Shown: positions 52,811 through 60,419 of the stretch, in pieces
Layout: each line of letters opens with the position of its first letter
Numbering within the stretch: the stretch's first letter is position 1
Source: Solibacillus sp. FSL W7-1436
Lineage (GTDB): Bacteria; Bacillota; Bacilli; Bacillales_A; Planococcaceae
Assembly (NCBI RefSeq): GCF_038007305.1
Contig: NZ_JBBOWV010000001.1
Coordinates: forward strand, 3,400,501-3,464,500
Direction of reading: 5' to 3'
Length of the DNA stretch: 64,000 nucleotides
Position numbers and translations under genes: made by a program
Notes under the pieces: model-generated
The model's input: only the letters and a program-made list of their open reading frames with translations
Databases searched by the model: none
What the model was told of the DNA's origin: nothing

Positions 52811-53032
52811 ATGCTGTTTGCTGTTCATTATTTGGAAAATAATATGCCTGTCCTGAGTCAGTGTTTAGAACGGATTCCTGAAGTAGATGAGGATTTAAAA
52901 ATAAAAGGTCGTAAAGGAAAGGTCGTAAATGTCGTTCAAATCGAAGAAAGTAAATATCACGTCCATGTCGCCCTGGAAAAAATAAATAAAAAACAAGCTC
53001 TATTAAAAGACGATAAAAAGAAAAGACGTTGA
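52811..53032 (+). CDS. Small basic hypothetical protein
   Basis: A 73-aa protein with a beta-rich middle (GRKGKVVNVVQIEESKYHVHVALEKI) and a basic tail ending KKKRR. I do not recognise the family. ATG 52811 follows AAGGAGCG. It is 123 bases upstream of the tRNA gene on the same strand. Confidence 0.6.
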   Translation: MLFAVHYLENNMPVLSQCLERIPEVDEDLKIKGRKGKVVNVVQIEESKYHVHVALEKINKKQALLKDDKKKRR

Positions 53033-53155
53033 TCTATGGGGAAATTGCAGGTTTCTCTAAAAGTAAAGTAAAAATATAACAGTTTTCTATATACCGCTCC
53101 CACTGTGGATGCTATAATAACAGGTAAGAACATTGTTATAGGTGTTTCTTATCGC

Positions 53156-53228
53156 GGTCTTGTAGCTCAGCTGGGAGAGCACCACCTCGACAAGGTGGGG
53201 GTCGCTGGTTCGAGACCAGTCGGGACCA
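53156..53228 (+). tRNA. tRNA-Val, anticodon GAC, with C33
   Basis: A full 73-base cloverleaf: acceptor GGTCTTG/CGGGACC, D-stem GCTC/GAGC, anticodon stem CCACC/GGTGG with loop TCGACAA, variable GGGTC, T-stem GCTGG/CCAGT with loop TTCGAGA, discriminator A. CCA is not encoded. The loop places GAC at 34-36, so valine. Position 33 is C rather than the near-universal U. An extended -10 (TGCTATAAT, 53110-53118) lies 38 bases upstream. Confidence 0.9.
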
Positions 53229-53352
53229 TTATTTTAAGTGCCCGTAAACGTTGGTATATCAATGTTTGCTGGCTTTTTCTTTTTTGAAGACTTTCTATCT
53301 TACTCCTTAACTTTTGGATTTGTCCGCAATTTGTCCGCAGGATTTTTCCCCA

Positions 53353-53601
53353 TTATTTAGTGTTACTTTGGATAGCGTTGTGAAAAATATCTGCAATGTC
53401 ATTATCTGCATTCGGCAATAGGTGTGCATAGAATTCCAATGTGATTTTAGGGTTGGCGTGACCTAACCGCTTTGAAATTTTAACGCTATCTACACCTTCT
53501 GATAAGGTTAAGTAGTGTCTTTCACCTGTGATAATGACGTGCAGTAATATTCTTCCAAAAAATCTCAAAAGAAGATGTCGCAGAAACAATATTGCAACCA
53601 T
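53353..53601 (-). pseudogene. Tyrosine-recombinase (phage integrase) C-terminal remnant
   Basis: The frame preserves the last catalytic box of an integrase: SEGVDSVKISKRLGHANPKITLEFYAHLLP, with RLGH and the nucleophilic tyrosine. Sequence before it (HVIITGERHYLTL) is a corrupted version of the HxLRHT box, and the N-terminal 250 residues are missing. In the same frame after the stop, sequence like a typical integrase tail continues to about 53290. It lies next to the tRNA 3' end, the usual integration point. Confidence 0.8.
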
Positions 53602-53630
53602 TAAGTCTTACCGTTAGCATATAACAAAAG

Positions 53631-53672
53631 AGCTTAAAGAACATGAATAATTCGTGTTCTTTAAGCTTTTTC
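53631..53672. terminator. Bidirectional terminator
   Basis: AGCTTAAAGAACA and TGTTCTTTAAGCT form a perfect 13-bp stem, with TTTT on the plus strand and TCTTTTGTT on the minus strand. It lies downstream of the transporter gene at 53753. Confidence 0.88.
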
Positions 53673-53752
53673 AAAACCTTATTTACTTATGGGACGGTTC
53701 AGCTTAACTAATGTAAGTGCGGTAAAAATACTTAAGCATATTATTACATTAA

Positions 53753-54301
53753 TCAGGCGGACATTTTAGAGAGACGCTTTTCTTTATAAACTAAACCTTG
53801 CGCTAAAAAAGCCGCGCCAATCATTTGCATGACTATTTTTACAATCACTTGACCCACTATAGCTGCAGGGACGGCTACCCAAGGGATAAAGCCTGCACCC
53901 ATTGGACTTAAGCCGACAACGACAAAAATAACTGAGTCTAACAAGCCGCCTACAATTCCACTATAAAACACACGCCACGCCATCGGTAATTTTAAACGTG
54001 TATAAATTTCTGTATCTGTCGTTTCAGCTACTAAAAATGACAAGGCGGAAGCTGCGACGATGACTAATGTATCTCCTAATGAATAAGACACCACCGCTGA
54101 TAAGACTAACGCTAGGAAAATAAAGAGGTATGTCTTTTTGCGGCCATATTTATTTTGAACAAGGTCTCGGAAAATAAATGTCGCCCCAATAAAGAAGGAG
54201 CCCATCGGTACAAGAAACATCCCGAATTCAAGTGGCATAAATCTCGCGGTTACGACATTTGCTGTAACAATTGATACTAAATAAAGTAAAACTCTTATCA
54301 T
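53753..54301 (-). CDS. Queuosine-precursor transporter-like VUT-family protein
   Basis: A 182-aa membrane protein with five or six helices, resembling the VUT/YhhQ family of 7-deazaguanine transporters (VLLYLVSIVTANVVTARFMPL, GATFIFRDLVQNKYGRK, MAWRVFYSGIVGGLLDSVIFV). Its position 9 bases after queC supports uptake of preQ0 or preQ1. It is under the same preQ1 riboswitch as queC. A shared terminator follows. Confidence 0.82.
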   Translation of the reverse strand: MIRVLLYLVSIVTANVVTARFMPLEFGMFLVPMGSFFIGATFIFRDLVQNKYGRKKTYLFIFLALVLSAVVSYSLGDTLVIVAASALSFLVAETTDTEIYTRLKLPMAWRVFYSGIVGGLLDSVIFVVVGLSPMGAGFIPWVAVPAAIVGQVIVKIVMQMIGAAFLAQGLVYKEKRLSKMSA

Positions 54302-54310
54302 AAAATCCTC

Positions 54311-54964
54311 CTATTTTAACGATTGTTCATAAGCTTCCATTCCTTGCAGACGAAGCTTACATGCTGGGCACTCCCCGCATCCATCCGCAATTATTCCGTT
54401 ATAGCATGTCAATGTTTTGTGACGTACAAAATCAAACGCACCTAGCTGATCTGCTAAAGCCCATGTCTCGGCTTTATTAATCCACATGAGTGGCGTATGA
54501 ATAACAAATGATGTGTCCATCGATAAATTTAATGTGACATTTAGGGATTTCACAAAGGCATCGCGACAATCTGGATAGCCACTAAAATCGGTTTCACATA
54601 CACCTGTCACAATATGCTTCGCGCCAATTTGGCTTGCTAAAATTCCTGCGAAAGATAAAAAAACTAAATTACGACCTGGCACAAACGTAGAGGGGAGCTC
54701 GCCTGCCACGCCTTCTTGTATTTCGATATCGTCACGCGTCAAAGCATTCGGTGCTAACTGATTTAAGAGCGACATATTTAAAATATGATGTCGTACGTTC
54801 AACTCCTGTGCAATCTGTTTCGCACACTCAATCTCGAGTGCATGCCGTTGTCCATAATCAAAAGTAACGACTTCAACCTCTTTAAAGTTTTTTAAAGCCC
54901 AAAACAAACACGTTGTACTATCTTGCCCGCCACTAAATACAACAACGGCTTTCTCATGTTTCAT
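54311..54964 (-). CDS. queC: 7-cyano-7-deazaguanine synthase
   Basis: QueC uses ATP and ammonia to convert 7-carboxy-7-deazaguanine to preQ0. The 217-aa protein has the PP-loop SGGQDST (residues 11-17) and a C-terminal zinc site with CGECPAC (Cys196, 199 and 202, plus an upstream Cys). It follows queF with its own preQ1-I riboswitch in the gap. queD and queE, which make its substrate, are not in the window. AGAGGAG precedes the start. Confidence 0.95.
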   Translation of the reverse strand: MKHEKAVVVFSGGQDSTTCLFWALKNFKEVEVVTFDYGQRHALEIECAKQIAQELNVRHHILNMSLLNQLAPNALTRDDIEIQEGVAGELPSTFVPGRNLVFLSFAGILASQIGAKHIVTGVCETDFSGYPDCRDAFVKSLNVTLNLSMDTSFVIHTPLMWINKAETWALADQLGAFDFVRHKTLTCYNGIIADGCGECPACKLRLQGMEAYEQSLK

Positions 54965-54987
54965 TCTTTTTCTCCTCTTTCTTAAAC

Positions 54988-55014
54988 CAAAAACAGCACT
55001 AAGAGGCAGTACTG
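54988..55014 (-). terminator. Terminator of the queC preQ1 riboswitch
   Basis: On the minus strand CAGTACT pairs with AGTGCTG (one G-U pair) and TTTTTGG follows. It lies between the second aptamer and queC. Confidence 0.72.
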
Positions 55015-55021
55015 GTTGATC

Positions 55022-55060
55022 TTAGTTTTTTATAGAGGGTTGTTAATAACCGCTCTTTGC
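55022..55060 (-). promoter_or_regulatory. preQ1-I riboswitch controlling queC
   Basis: The minus strand reads AGAG-CGGTTA...AACCCTCTATAAAAAACTA, which fits the small preQ1-I aptamer: a 5-bp P1 stem, loop and an A-rich tail that forms the pseudoknot. A terminator follows directly, so preQ1 should reduce queC and transporter transcription. Confidence 0.9.
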
Positions 55061-55081
55061 AAGCAAAGTATTGAGAAAAAA

Positions 55082-55582
55082 TTATCTATTATCAATTTTT
55101 TCAGGATATAAATCATGATTCATTAAACGATAGTTTGCTATTTCTTCATATTTCGTACCTGGACGACCGTAGTTGCACCATGGATCGATTGAAATACCTC
55201 CACGTGGCGTAAACTTGCCCCATACTTCAAAATAGCGGGGATCTAAAAGTTTAATTAAATCATTCATAATAATATTTACACAATCTTCGTGGAAATCACC
55301 GTGGTTGCGGAAACTAAATAAATACAATTTCAGCGACTTACTCTCCACAATTTTTTTATCGGGAATGTATGAAATATACATCGTTGCAAAATCCGGTTGC
55401 TGTGTAATCGGACAAAGACTTGTAAACTCTGGGCAGTTAAACTTCACAAAATAATCACGGTCTACATGTAAATTGTCTACAGACTCTAATACTTCTGGTG
55501 CATAAGCAAATGTGTACTTTACATTTTGATTTCCTAATAATGTTAAATCCTCTAATCCTTCTGTTTGGTGACGACCAGACAT
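55082..55582 (-). CDS. queF: NADPH-dependent preQ0 reductase
   Basis: QueF reduces the nitrile of preQ0 to preQ1, using NADPH, before insertion into tRNA. The 166-aa length is that of the unimodular Bacillus type. Active site Cys56 ([11 protein letters not shown], with Asp63 following) and the QueF motif ([18 protein letters not shown]) are present. It is the first gene of queF-queC-transporter and has its own riboswitch, terminator and a third hairpin that overlaps its ribosome binding site. ATG 55582 follows AAGGAGG then seven T. Confidence 0.96.
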   Translation of the reverse strand: MSGRHQTEGLEDLTLLGNQNVKYTFAYAPEVLESVDNLHVDRDYFVKFNCPEFTSLCPITQQPDFATMYISYIPDKKIVESKSLKLYLFSFRNHGDFHEDCVNIIMNDLIKLLDPRYFEVWGKFTPRGGISIDPWCNYGRPGTKYEEIANYRLMNHDLYPEKIDNR

Positions 55583-55624
55583 AAAAAAACCTCCTTAAGT
55601 TAATACCGGAGTATTCCAAGGAGG
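55583..55624 (-). promoter_or_regulatory. Hairpin covering the queF ribosome binding site
   Basis: On the minus strand CCTCCTT pairs with the Shine-Dalgarno AAGGAGG across an inner AATAC/GTATT hairpin; TTTTTTT and ATG follow. It can act as a site-masking hairpin or a last terminator. Confidence 0.65.
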
Positions 55625-55662
55625 GCGAACTATAACATCTCTAATCAAACTATTGGAGGCAT

Positions 55663-55693
55663 AAAAAAAAGCCACATCCAATATGGACATGGC
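55663..55693 (-). terminator. Terminator of the queF preQ1 riboswitch
   Basis: GCCATGTCC pairs with GGATGTGGC (two G-U pairs) and eight T follow on the minus strand, just downstream of the first preQ1 aptamer. Confidence 0.88.
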
Positions 55694-55711
55694 GTAATAT
55701 ACATGTATCCA

Positions 55712-55747
55712 TAGTTTTTTATAGAGGGTATCAGCTATGAACCTCTC
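55712..55747 (-). promoter_or_regulatory. preQ1-I riboswitch controlling queF
   Basis: The minus strand reads AGAGGTTC-ATAGCTGATA-CCCTCTATAAAAAACTA, an excellent match to the preQ1-I consensus (P1 AGAGG/CCTCT, C-rich loop, A-rich tail). Terminator follows 19 bases later. Confidence 0.95.
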
Positions 55748-55892
55748 CTGAACAACTCAGGTATTTCAATAATTTAAATTGTAGTATATATAGTTCATAC
55801 TGTAAATCAATATTTTCAAAAATTATGCTTTTCTCTACATCCCAGTATGCCTATCAGTAGGATTCATCTTAAAGAGAGATACAAGTTTGCTC

Positions 55893-56654
55893 TTAATCCA
55901 TTACAAGACCGCCATCAACGACTAAATTCTGCCCAGTGATGGCACTTCCCCAAGGAGATGCAAAGAATAATGCCACTTCCGCTAATTCTTTTGGTGTTGT
56001 CACTCTTTGTAAAGGGGTTGTGGTTTCAATCAATTGAAATACTTCTGCTGTTGTCACTTTACTTGCATCCGTTTGTTTTAAAAGTCCACCAGACATCATA
56101 TTGACTGTAACGCCATACTCCCCTAACTCTTTCGCCATGTTACGTGTAAATCCGAGCAATGCTGCTTTAGCTGTTGTGTATTCATGATAAGCTACTACCG
56201 GATGCTGAAATAAGTTTGTCCCAATATTAATAATACGACCAAATTCTAGTTCTTTCATATCCTCAATGCATGCTTGAATACTATTTAAAGCACCCTTTAT
56301 CGTTCCTTCCAATTGCTTATTGTAATCGGTCCATTGAAGCTCAAACACATTTTTTTGTGTGAGTGGATTAAATTCAAAATCAATCAATGCATTATTGACT
56401 ATGGTTGTAATCGGGGTATGGAAATATTGCTTTGCCTTTTCAACCATTTGCTGCACTTCTTGTTGATTGCGGATATCTGCTTGTAAAGCGATAACTTGAG
56501 AACCCAAACTTTGTGCTAAATTTTGCGCTTTTTCCTCACTCTTATAATAATTCAGTACGACATTAGCTCCCTCTTTGACAAATGCTTTTACGAGTTCTTC
56601 TCCAACGCCTCTACTTGCGCCTGTAACTAAAACGGTTTGTTCATGTAATTTCAT
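55893..56654 (-). CDS. SDR-family oxidoreductase under TPP riboswitch control
   Basis: A 253-aa short-chain reductase (FabG-like): cofactor motif TGASRGVG (residues 12-19), NNAL near 90 in place of the usual NNAG, catalytic YxxxK as YTTAK, and a C-terminal ITGQNLVVDGG. Two complete TPP riboswitches precede it, so its product probably serves thiamine or thiamine-precursor metabolism; I recall thiamine-regulated reductases of this type from comparative genomics. The substrate is unknown. Of three consecutive ATGs after GGGGG I use the third. Confidence 0.85.
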   Translation of the reverse strand: MKLHEQTVLVTGASRGVGEELVKAFVKEGANVVLNYYKSEEKAQNLAQSLGSQVIALQADIRNQQEVQQMVEKAKQYFHTPITTIVNNALIDFEFNPLTQKNVFELQWTDYNKQLEGTIKGALNSIQACIEDMKELEFGRIINIGTNLFQHPVVAYHEYTTAKAALLGFTRNMAKELGEYGVTVNMMSGGLLKQTDASKVTTAEVFQLIETTTPLQRVTTPKELAEVALFFASPWGSAITGQNLVVDGGLVMD

Positions 56655-56670
56655 CATCATTTCCCCCTAC

Positions 56671-56730
56671 TTAATTTTTGTTAGTTGTTTGAATATCCAG
56701 ACCATTTTCATACTTTCCACAAAACTCCAT
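56671..56730 (-). CDS. Candidate small ORF between TPP terminator and SDR gene
   Basis: A 19-aa frame (MEFCGKYENGLDIQTTNKN) begins 7 bases after a perfect AGGAGG (56738-56743) and ends 16 bases before the SDR start. It has no similarity that I can recognise. The strong ribosome binding site makes it noteworthy; it could be a small protein or a leader coupled to SDR translation. Confidence 0.4.
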   Translation of the reverse strand: MEFCGKYENGLDIQTTNKN

Positions 56731-56769
56731 CCGTTTTCCTCCTCGCTGGACTTAGATGGACGTAAGTGC

Positions 56770-56798
56770 AAAAAAACGTCTCTATGAATATAGAGACG
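56770..56798 (-). terminator. Terminator of the promoter-distal TPP riboswitch
   Basis: CGTCTCTAT and ATAGAGACG form a perfect 9-bp stem and seven T follow on the minus strand. Confidence 0.93.
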
Positions 56799-56825
56799 CC
56801 AAAAAAGTGTATACTACACCTATAA

Positions 56826-56904
56826 TTGCTCCCTACGTCAGTATTAACTGTCAGGTTATAAGGGTCAGGTTTTAACCTTCTCAACACGAATGTGTCCCCC
56901 TGCA
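56826..56904 (-). promoter_or_regulatory. TPP riboswitch, copy 1 (nearer to the SDR gene)
   Basis: On the minus strand the THI-box blocks are present in order: GGGGGACAC, GTGTTGAGA, ACCTGACCCTTATAACCTGA, then ACTGACGTAGGGAG. The aptamer is followed by a terminator. Similar to copy 2 with differences in the variable arm. Confidence 0.93.
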
Positions 56905-56918
56905 ATTAAAGTATTTGC

Positions 56919-56950
56919 AAAAGAAAAGCTCCACGTAAATTACGCGGAGC
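56919..56950 (-). terminator. Terminator of the promoter-proximal TPP riboswitch
   Basis: GCTCCGCGTAA pairs with TTACGTGGAGC (one G-U) and TTTTCTTTTGC follows on the minus strand. Confidence 0.88.
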
Positions 56951-56981
56951 CATAGTAAGTACAGAAAAACTAATATGTACT

Positions 56982-57060
56982 TTGCTCCCTACGTCCGTAT
57001 TAACGGTCAGGTTCTAAGGGTCAGGTTTTACCTTCTCAACACAGCTGTGTCCCCCTGCAA
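56982..57060 (-). promoter_or_regulatory. TPP riboswitch, copy 2 (nearer to the promoter)
   Basis: A second complete THI-box with GGGGGACACAG, GTGTTGAGA, ACCTGACCCTTAGAACCTGA and ACGGACGTAGGGAG on the minus strand. Its own terminator follows. Confidence 0.93.
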
Positions 57061-57078
57061 ATGCATTTAATTAGTTTG

Positions 57079-57107
57079 ATTCTATCAAAATGGGTTCAAT
57101 AAAACAA
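57079..57107 (-). promoter_or_regulatory. Promoter for the TPP-controlled transcript
   Basis: On the minus strand TTGTTT (-35), a 17-bp spacer and TAGAAT (-10) lie just upstream of the first TPP aptamer. Confidence 0.65.
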
Positions 57108-57365
57108 GTACTCATCAGTTTAAACTGGAAATAGCCCAGTTGCACCTTTACTTGGACGATAAACATTAATTGTTTCCCCTGGATCATGTCGGCTACGATA
57201 ATTCGCTACCCTTAGCGAACGTATGCAATAATAGCCTATCTGTAAGGTCCAATCGTGATAAAATGAAACAAACAATTTGAGCTATGAAAACTCATGGATG
57301 AAATATGATATTGGCAAATAACACGAATTATGAAAAAGACATTCAATAAAAGGGGAAAGATATAA

Positions 57366-58055
57366 ATGGCAGAAGTAAAGGATTGGAAAAATAGTGTACA
57401 CGGACAAAAATTTGTAGCTTCTTTTAGCGGAGGTAAGGACAGTGCCTTAGCTTTATATAAAGCAATGATGGTTGGAGAAGCGGTTGGACTCATCGTCATG
57501 CTGGAGGAAGAAGGAAAACGTTCTAGATCACATGGAATGCCCCCTGAACTCATACATGCCCAAGCTAGTTCTATAGGTTTGCCCGTTTATACTGCAGCTG
57601 CAAGTTGGAAAGATTATGAAAAAGTATTTATACGTCTTTTAGAAAATGCTAAAAATCATGGATCCGAAGTGTTAGTAACTGGAGACTTAGATATGCCTGC
57701 ACATGGCTGTTGGCATGAAAAGGTTACGAAGTATGCCGGATTGAAGCTTGGAATGCCCTTATGGGAAATGAACCATCAAGAAGCTGTTGAAGAGTTCATA
57801 AATTTAGGATTTGTTACGATTATTGTAACTGTAAATTTATCACTTGGTATGCGGGAGGACGATTTAGGCCGGATATTAACTCATGAATACGTGAAGGAAC
57901 TTGAAGCTCGTGGGATTGACCCCTGCGGAGAAGGTGGAGAGTTCCATACTACAGTACTAGATGGGCCCATTTTTAAACATCCTATACCAGTACGTAAATG
58001 TGAGATTATTAAGGACGGAGACTATGCTTTTTTACCTTTAGAGCTAGATCAGTAA
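57366..58055 (+). CDS. Dph6-like ATP pyrophosphatase (PP-loop)
   Basis: A 229-aa protein of the diphthine-ammonia-ligase-like COG2102 family. The PP-loop SFSGGKDSALALYKAM is at about 18-33, and GDLDMPAHGCWHEKV, LGMPLWEMNHQEAVEEF and GIDPCGEGGEFHTTVLDGP are the usual family blocks. Bacteria lack diphthamide, so the substrate is unknown; an amide-forming ligase is likely. There is only a moderate ribosome binding site (AAAGGGGAAAG). Confidence 0.85.
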   Translation: MAEVKDWKNSVHGQKFVASFSGGKDSALALYKAMMVGEAVGLIVMLEEEGKRSRSHGMPPELIHAQASSIGLPVYTAAASWKDYEKVFIRLLENAKNHGSEVLVTGDLDMPAHGCWHEKVTKYAGLKLGMPLWEMNHQEAVEEFINLGFVTIIVTVNLSLGMREDDLGRILTHEYVKELEARGIDPCGEGGEFHTTVLDGPIFKHPIPVRKCEIIKDGDYAFLPLELDQ

Positions 58056-58403
58056 CTTATTAACCTTGATAAAATTGTTTGAAAAATCATCAAAACACGC
58101 TTTTTAAATTCCATTTATTTCCCCTTTTCGATTCAATCAAATTGAATGAATTGAGAACGGGATTATTGAAAGTATTCGGGTTTCAAATCAATCAGGCAAT
58201 GCTATCATTAAAGTTATTTAATTTATAAAGTCACATAAGCATAACCCCGTTCTAAATTTAGGACGGGGTTATAATATAGTTGTTTAATTTTCGATATACG
58301 TTACTTCACTGTACCCAAAATATAACAATAAAGTTGTTAAAAATCTAAGTGTTATTCTATAATCGCGCGCAGTTTGTGAAAGAAGTTGTCCACTTTAAAT
58401 TAA
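58056..58403. other. Convergent intergenic region with a strong hairpin
   Basis: Between the Dph6-like gene and the minus-strand membrane gene. It contains a GC-rich inverted repeat, TAACCCCGTTCTA...GGACGGGGTTA (58242-58271), likely a bidirectional terminator although the T-run is short. I see no other feature. Confidence 0.6.
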
Positions 58404-58904
58404 TTAAAAACTTGGTAATACAAATAAAATAATTGCTACAAGCAGAGATGAACTTGTCCAAGTTATTAATATTTTTTTCTCTACCTTCATCGAACGATCA
58501 ACAACGTTATGGACAATTGATAAAACAAAAAGGTTTGTAAAAAAAATAAAGTAATAAGCTACAATAAACATAATCCATGTAAATGAAGTAATTAATTCTT
58601 CAAGTGGTGTAGCAAAGAATAAGACAATAAATATCACAAACGAGAGCATCAAACATACTAAAATAACAATAAACATCTTATTCCAAACCTTATGTTGCAT
58701 AAATCCTTCTTCTTTTTTTGCGTAATTATATATGAGTTGATTACATACAAAAAGTAAGATTGAAATAGCGATGAACATTATCACTTGTTTGAGTGCAACA
58801 CTTTCTATTGCTACATTCACGTTTTGTAAATAATAATCTGCTATAAAAGCAAAAAGAATTAAGACAAGGATGCAAGTAAACTGTTTGAAAATATAAGACT
58901 TCAT
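58404..58904 (-). CDS. Hypothetical membrane protein
   Basis: A 166-aa protein with four or five helices (about 8-26, 38-58, 78-101, 111-130 and 147-164) separated by short charged loops. I do not recognise the family. Its start overlaps the stop of the upstream small membrane gene by 4 bases (ATGA), so the two are co-translated and may form a complex. Confidence 0.65.
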   Translation of the reverse strand: MKSYIFKQFTCILVLILFAFIADYYLQNVNVAIESVALKQVIMFIAISILLFVCNQLIYNYAKKEEGFMQHKVWNKMFIVILVCLMLSFVIFIVLFFATPLEELITSFTWIMFIVAYYFIFFTNLFVLSIVHNVVDRSMKVEKKILITWTSSSLLVAIILFVLPSF

Positions 58905-59143
58905 GATACTTTTACCGATGATTTAGTGGTGCTTTTAACTTTATCTTTCACCTTATTTATACACCCAAAAGCTATTGTTAATGTACTAGCATAAACAGCG
59001 TACTTTATGTAGTTTGCCATTTCTAAATTACTTGTTGAATAAACGTTTGGTGTGTGAATGAAAGTTAAAATTACTCCTTGAATTAAATCAGCTATTATAA
59101 CTGTAATGAGTGCCACAATAAATATACCAATTATTTTTTTCAT
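58901..59143 (-). CDS. Small hypothetical membrane protein
   Basis: An 80-aa protein with two helices (about 3-27 and 45-62) and a basic Lys/Ser-rich tail (KVKDKVKSTTKSSVKVS). Unrecognised. It starts behind AAGGAGGAGGAAAA, a strong site, and is coupled to the 166-aa gene downstream. Confidence 0.65.
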   Translation of the reverse strand: MKKIIGIFIVALITVIIADLIQGVILTFIHTPNVYSTSNLEMANYIKYAVYASTLTIAFGCINKVKDKVKSTTKSSVKVS

Positions 59144-59493
59144 TTTTCCTCCTCCTTACTATCTCCTACGCAATGGACAAGTAAAAAGTTTCAAATTAAA
59201 CCTATATTCAACTAATATTACGTTACTTTCCTAATTAACATTTTTCAAAAGTCAATATACGGCAATCTGGCCCTATAATTGAAAAAACACTTTTCTATTC
59301 AAGAAAAGCGCCCAGATTGTGGAATAAGGGGGCATCATATTCATGTGGAAATACGATTTTGATTACGGTACTAGACTGTAATTATGTTACCAAACGTCGG
59401 TTTGGGAAGGTTTCTATTTTATTTATAAAAACCACCAGAATATTTTGTGATTTAATCCGTAAATGTGATAATAGTATCGAAAGGGGTGAAGGT
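59144..59493. other. Divergent intergenic region with one CCAAAC/GGTTTGG hairpin
   Basis: It contains a small hairpin CTTTTCT...AGAAAAG (59291-59308) and the dyad CCAAAC-GTC-GGTTTGG (59390-59405) followed by GAAGGTTTCTA, the first of several copies in this part of the window. No supported gene is present upstream of 59494. Confidence 0.5.
59390..59405. repeat. CCAAA/TTTGG hairpin repeat, copy 1
   Basis: CCAAAC-GTC-GGTTTGG, followed by GAAGGTT. The same dyad and following bases recur at 59801 and in diverged form at 60420; a fourth was split by the IS3 element at 61022. Confidence 0.7.
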
Positions 59494-59736
59494 ATGAAAA
59501 TTGAGATTGAAGTTAAAGCATTTGGAGAAGTTGATGGTAATGGAGATGTTTATAAAGGCACTGAATTAATTCGGTTACATAACCTTCCTAAAGATACAAC
59601 ACTAGGAGAAATTGAAGCTCTATTATCTAAGCAGTTCCAAGAAGTTGAAGAAGGTTACAAAAATCCAGAGCATTTTGTTGGTAAAGTAACAATTCGATTA
59701 AAAAAAGAAGATGGGAAAATTGTTTATTTAGGTTAG
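59494..59736 (+). CDS. Small hypothetical protein
   Basis: An 80-aa protein beginning MKIEIEVKAFGEVDG, with an alternating strand/helix pattern and no cysteine. I do not recognise it. ATG 59494 lies after AAAGGGGTGAAGG. A hairpin GGAGTCTAA...TTAGACTCC (59751-59783) follows. Confidence 0.6.
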   Translation: MKIEIEVKAFGEVDGNGDVYKGTELIRLHNLPKDTTLGEIEALLSKQFQEVEEGYKNPEHFVGKVTIRLKKEDGKIVYLG

Positions 59737-59800
59737 TATAGGGAGTCTAAATCCCAATTTAATTTAATTGAGGCTTAGACTCCTTATAATCAGGATGTGA

Positions 59801-59816
59801 CCAAACATCGGTTTGG
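59801..59816. repeat. CCAAA/TTTGG hairpin repeat, copy 2
   Basis: CCAAAC-ATC-GGTTTGG then GAAGGTTATACTTCAATTAACGC. Nearly identical to copy 1, and about 95 bases upstream of the next gene. Confidence 0.7.
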
Positions 59817-59908
59817 GAAGGTTATACTTCAATTAACGCAGCAGTTTAGTTTAATAAGGAATTATTCAACTGAACAAAGAATCTTATTTATATTAAAGGG
59901 GACCTAAT

Positions 59909-60349
59909 ATGAAAGATGAACAGCAAAACAAAATAGAAGAATTAGAGGGAAAACTTTATTCTTTAGAGCAAAGTTTAAAACGCCTTGCTATCTTGGTAGA
60001 ACCTAATAAAAAAAAACCATACTGGCATCTACTTCTTTCACTAGGTATTTTTGAAGAGGATAAAAAGAAACTTGAATATATTATGTTCCATCTATCAAGT
60101 CGGTTAGATCAAGAATACGATAGTTTAAGGAAAGATCCCGAATTCCCGCCTGAATTGTTCGAAAAAGATTTACCAACTTTAAATCAAACACTTACAATCA
60201 TTTCATCTACTTTAAATATTAAATATGAAGAAATTATTCAAGAAATCCTTTTATCTATGTATCAACAAAGTATGTTTAAAAAACTAATTAGTTTTTTATT
60301 CCCAGAAGAAGTAAAAATGTTGAAGGAAATAGAGAATGGATCTGAGTAA
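59909..60349 (+). CDS. DUF1878/YhaI-like protein
   Basis: A 146-aa protein with an N-terminal coiled coil (EELEGKLYSLEQSLKRLAIL) and a helical core. The pattern KKPYWHLLLSLGIFEEDKKKLEYIMFHLSSRLDQEY, ISSTLNIKYEEIIQEILLSMYQQSMFKKLISFLF resembles B. subtilis YhaI (DUF1878), an uncharacterised helical protein. AAAGGGG precedes the start. The family call is from memory. Confidence 0.6.
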   Translation: MKDEQQNKIEELEGKLYSLEQSLKRLAILVEPNKKKPYWHLLLSLGIFEEDKKKLEYIMFHLSSRLDQEYDSLRKDPEFPPELFEKDLPTLNQTLTIISSTLNIKYEEIIQEILLSMYQQSMFKKLISFLFPEEVKMLKEIENGSE

Positions 60350-60419
60350 AATAAGTTACTGTTTGAAGGTAAATTGTGAAAACACTTCTTGAGCAGTGTA
60401 ACAAATGTTTCAAAATGTG

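Noticed and set aside
59317-59493. Upstream extension of the 80-aa gene at 59494
   Set aside because: Runs through the CCAAA/TTTGG hairpin, has no ribosome binding site, and the strong site AAAGGGGTGAAGG supports 59494.
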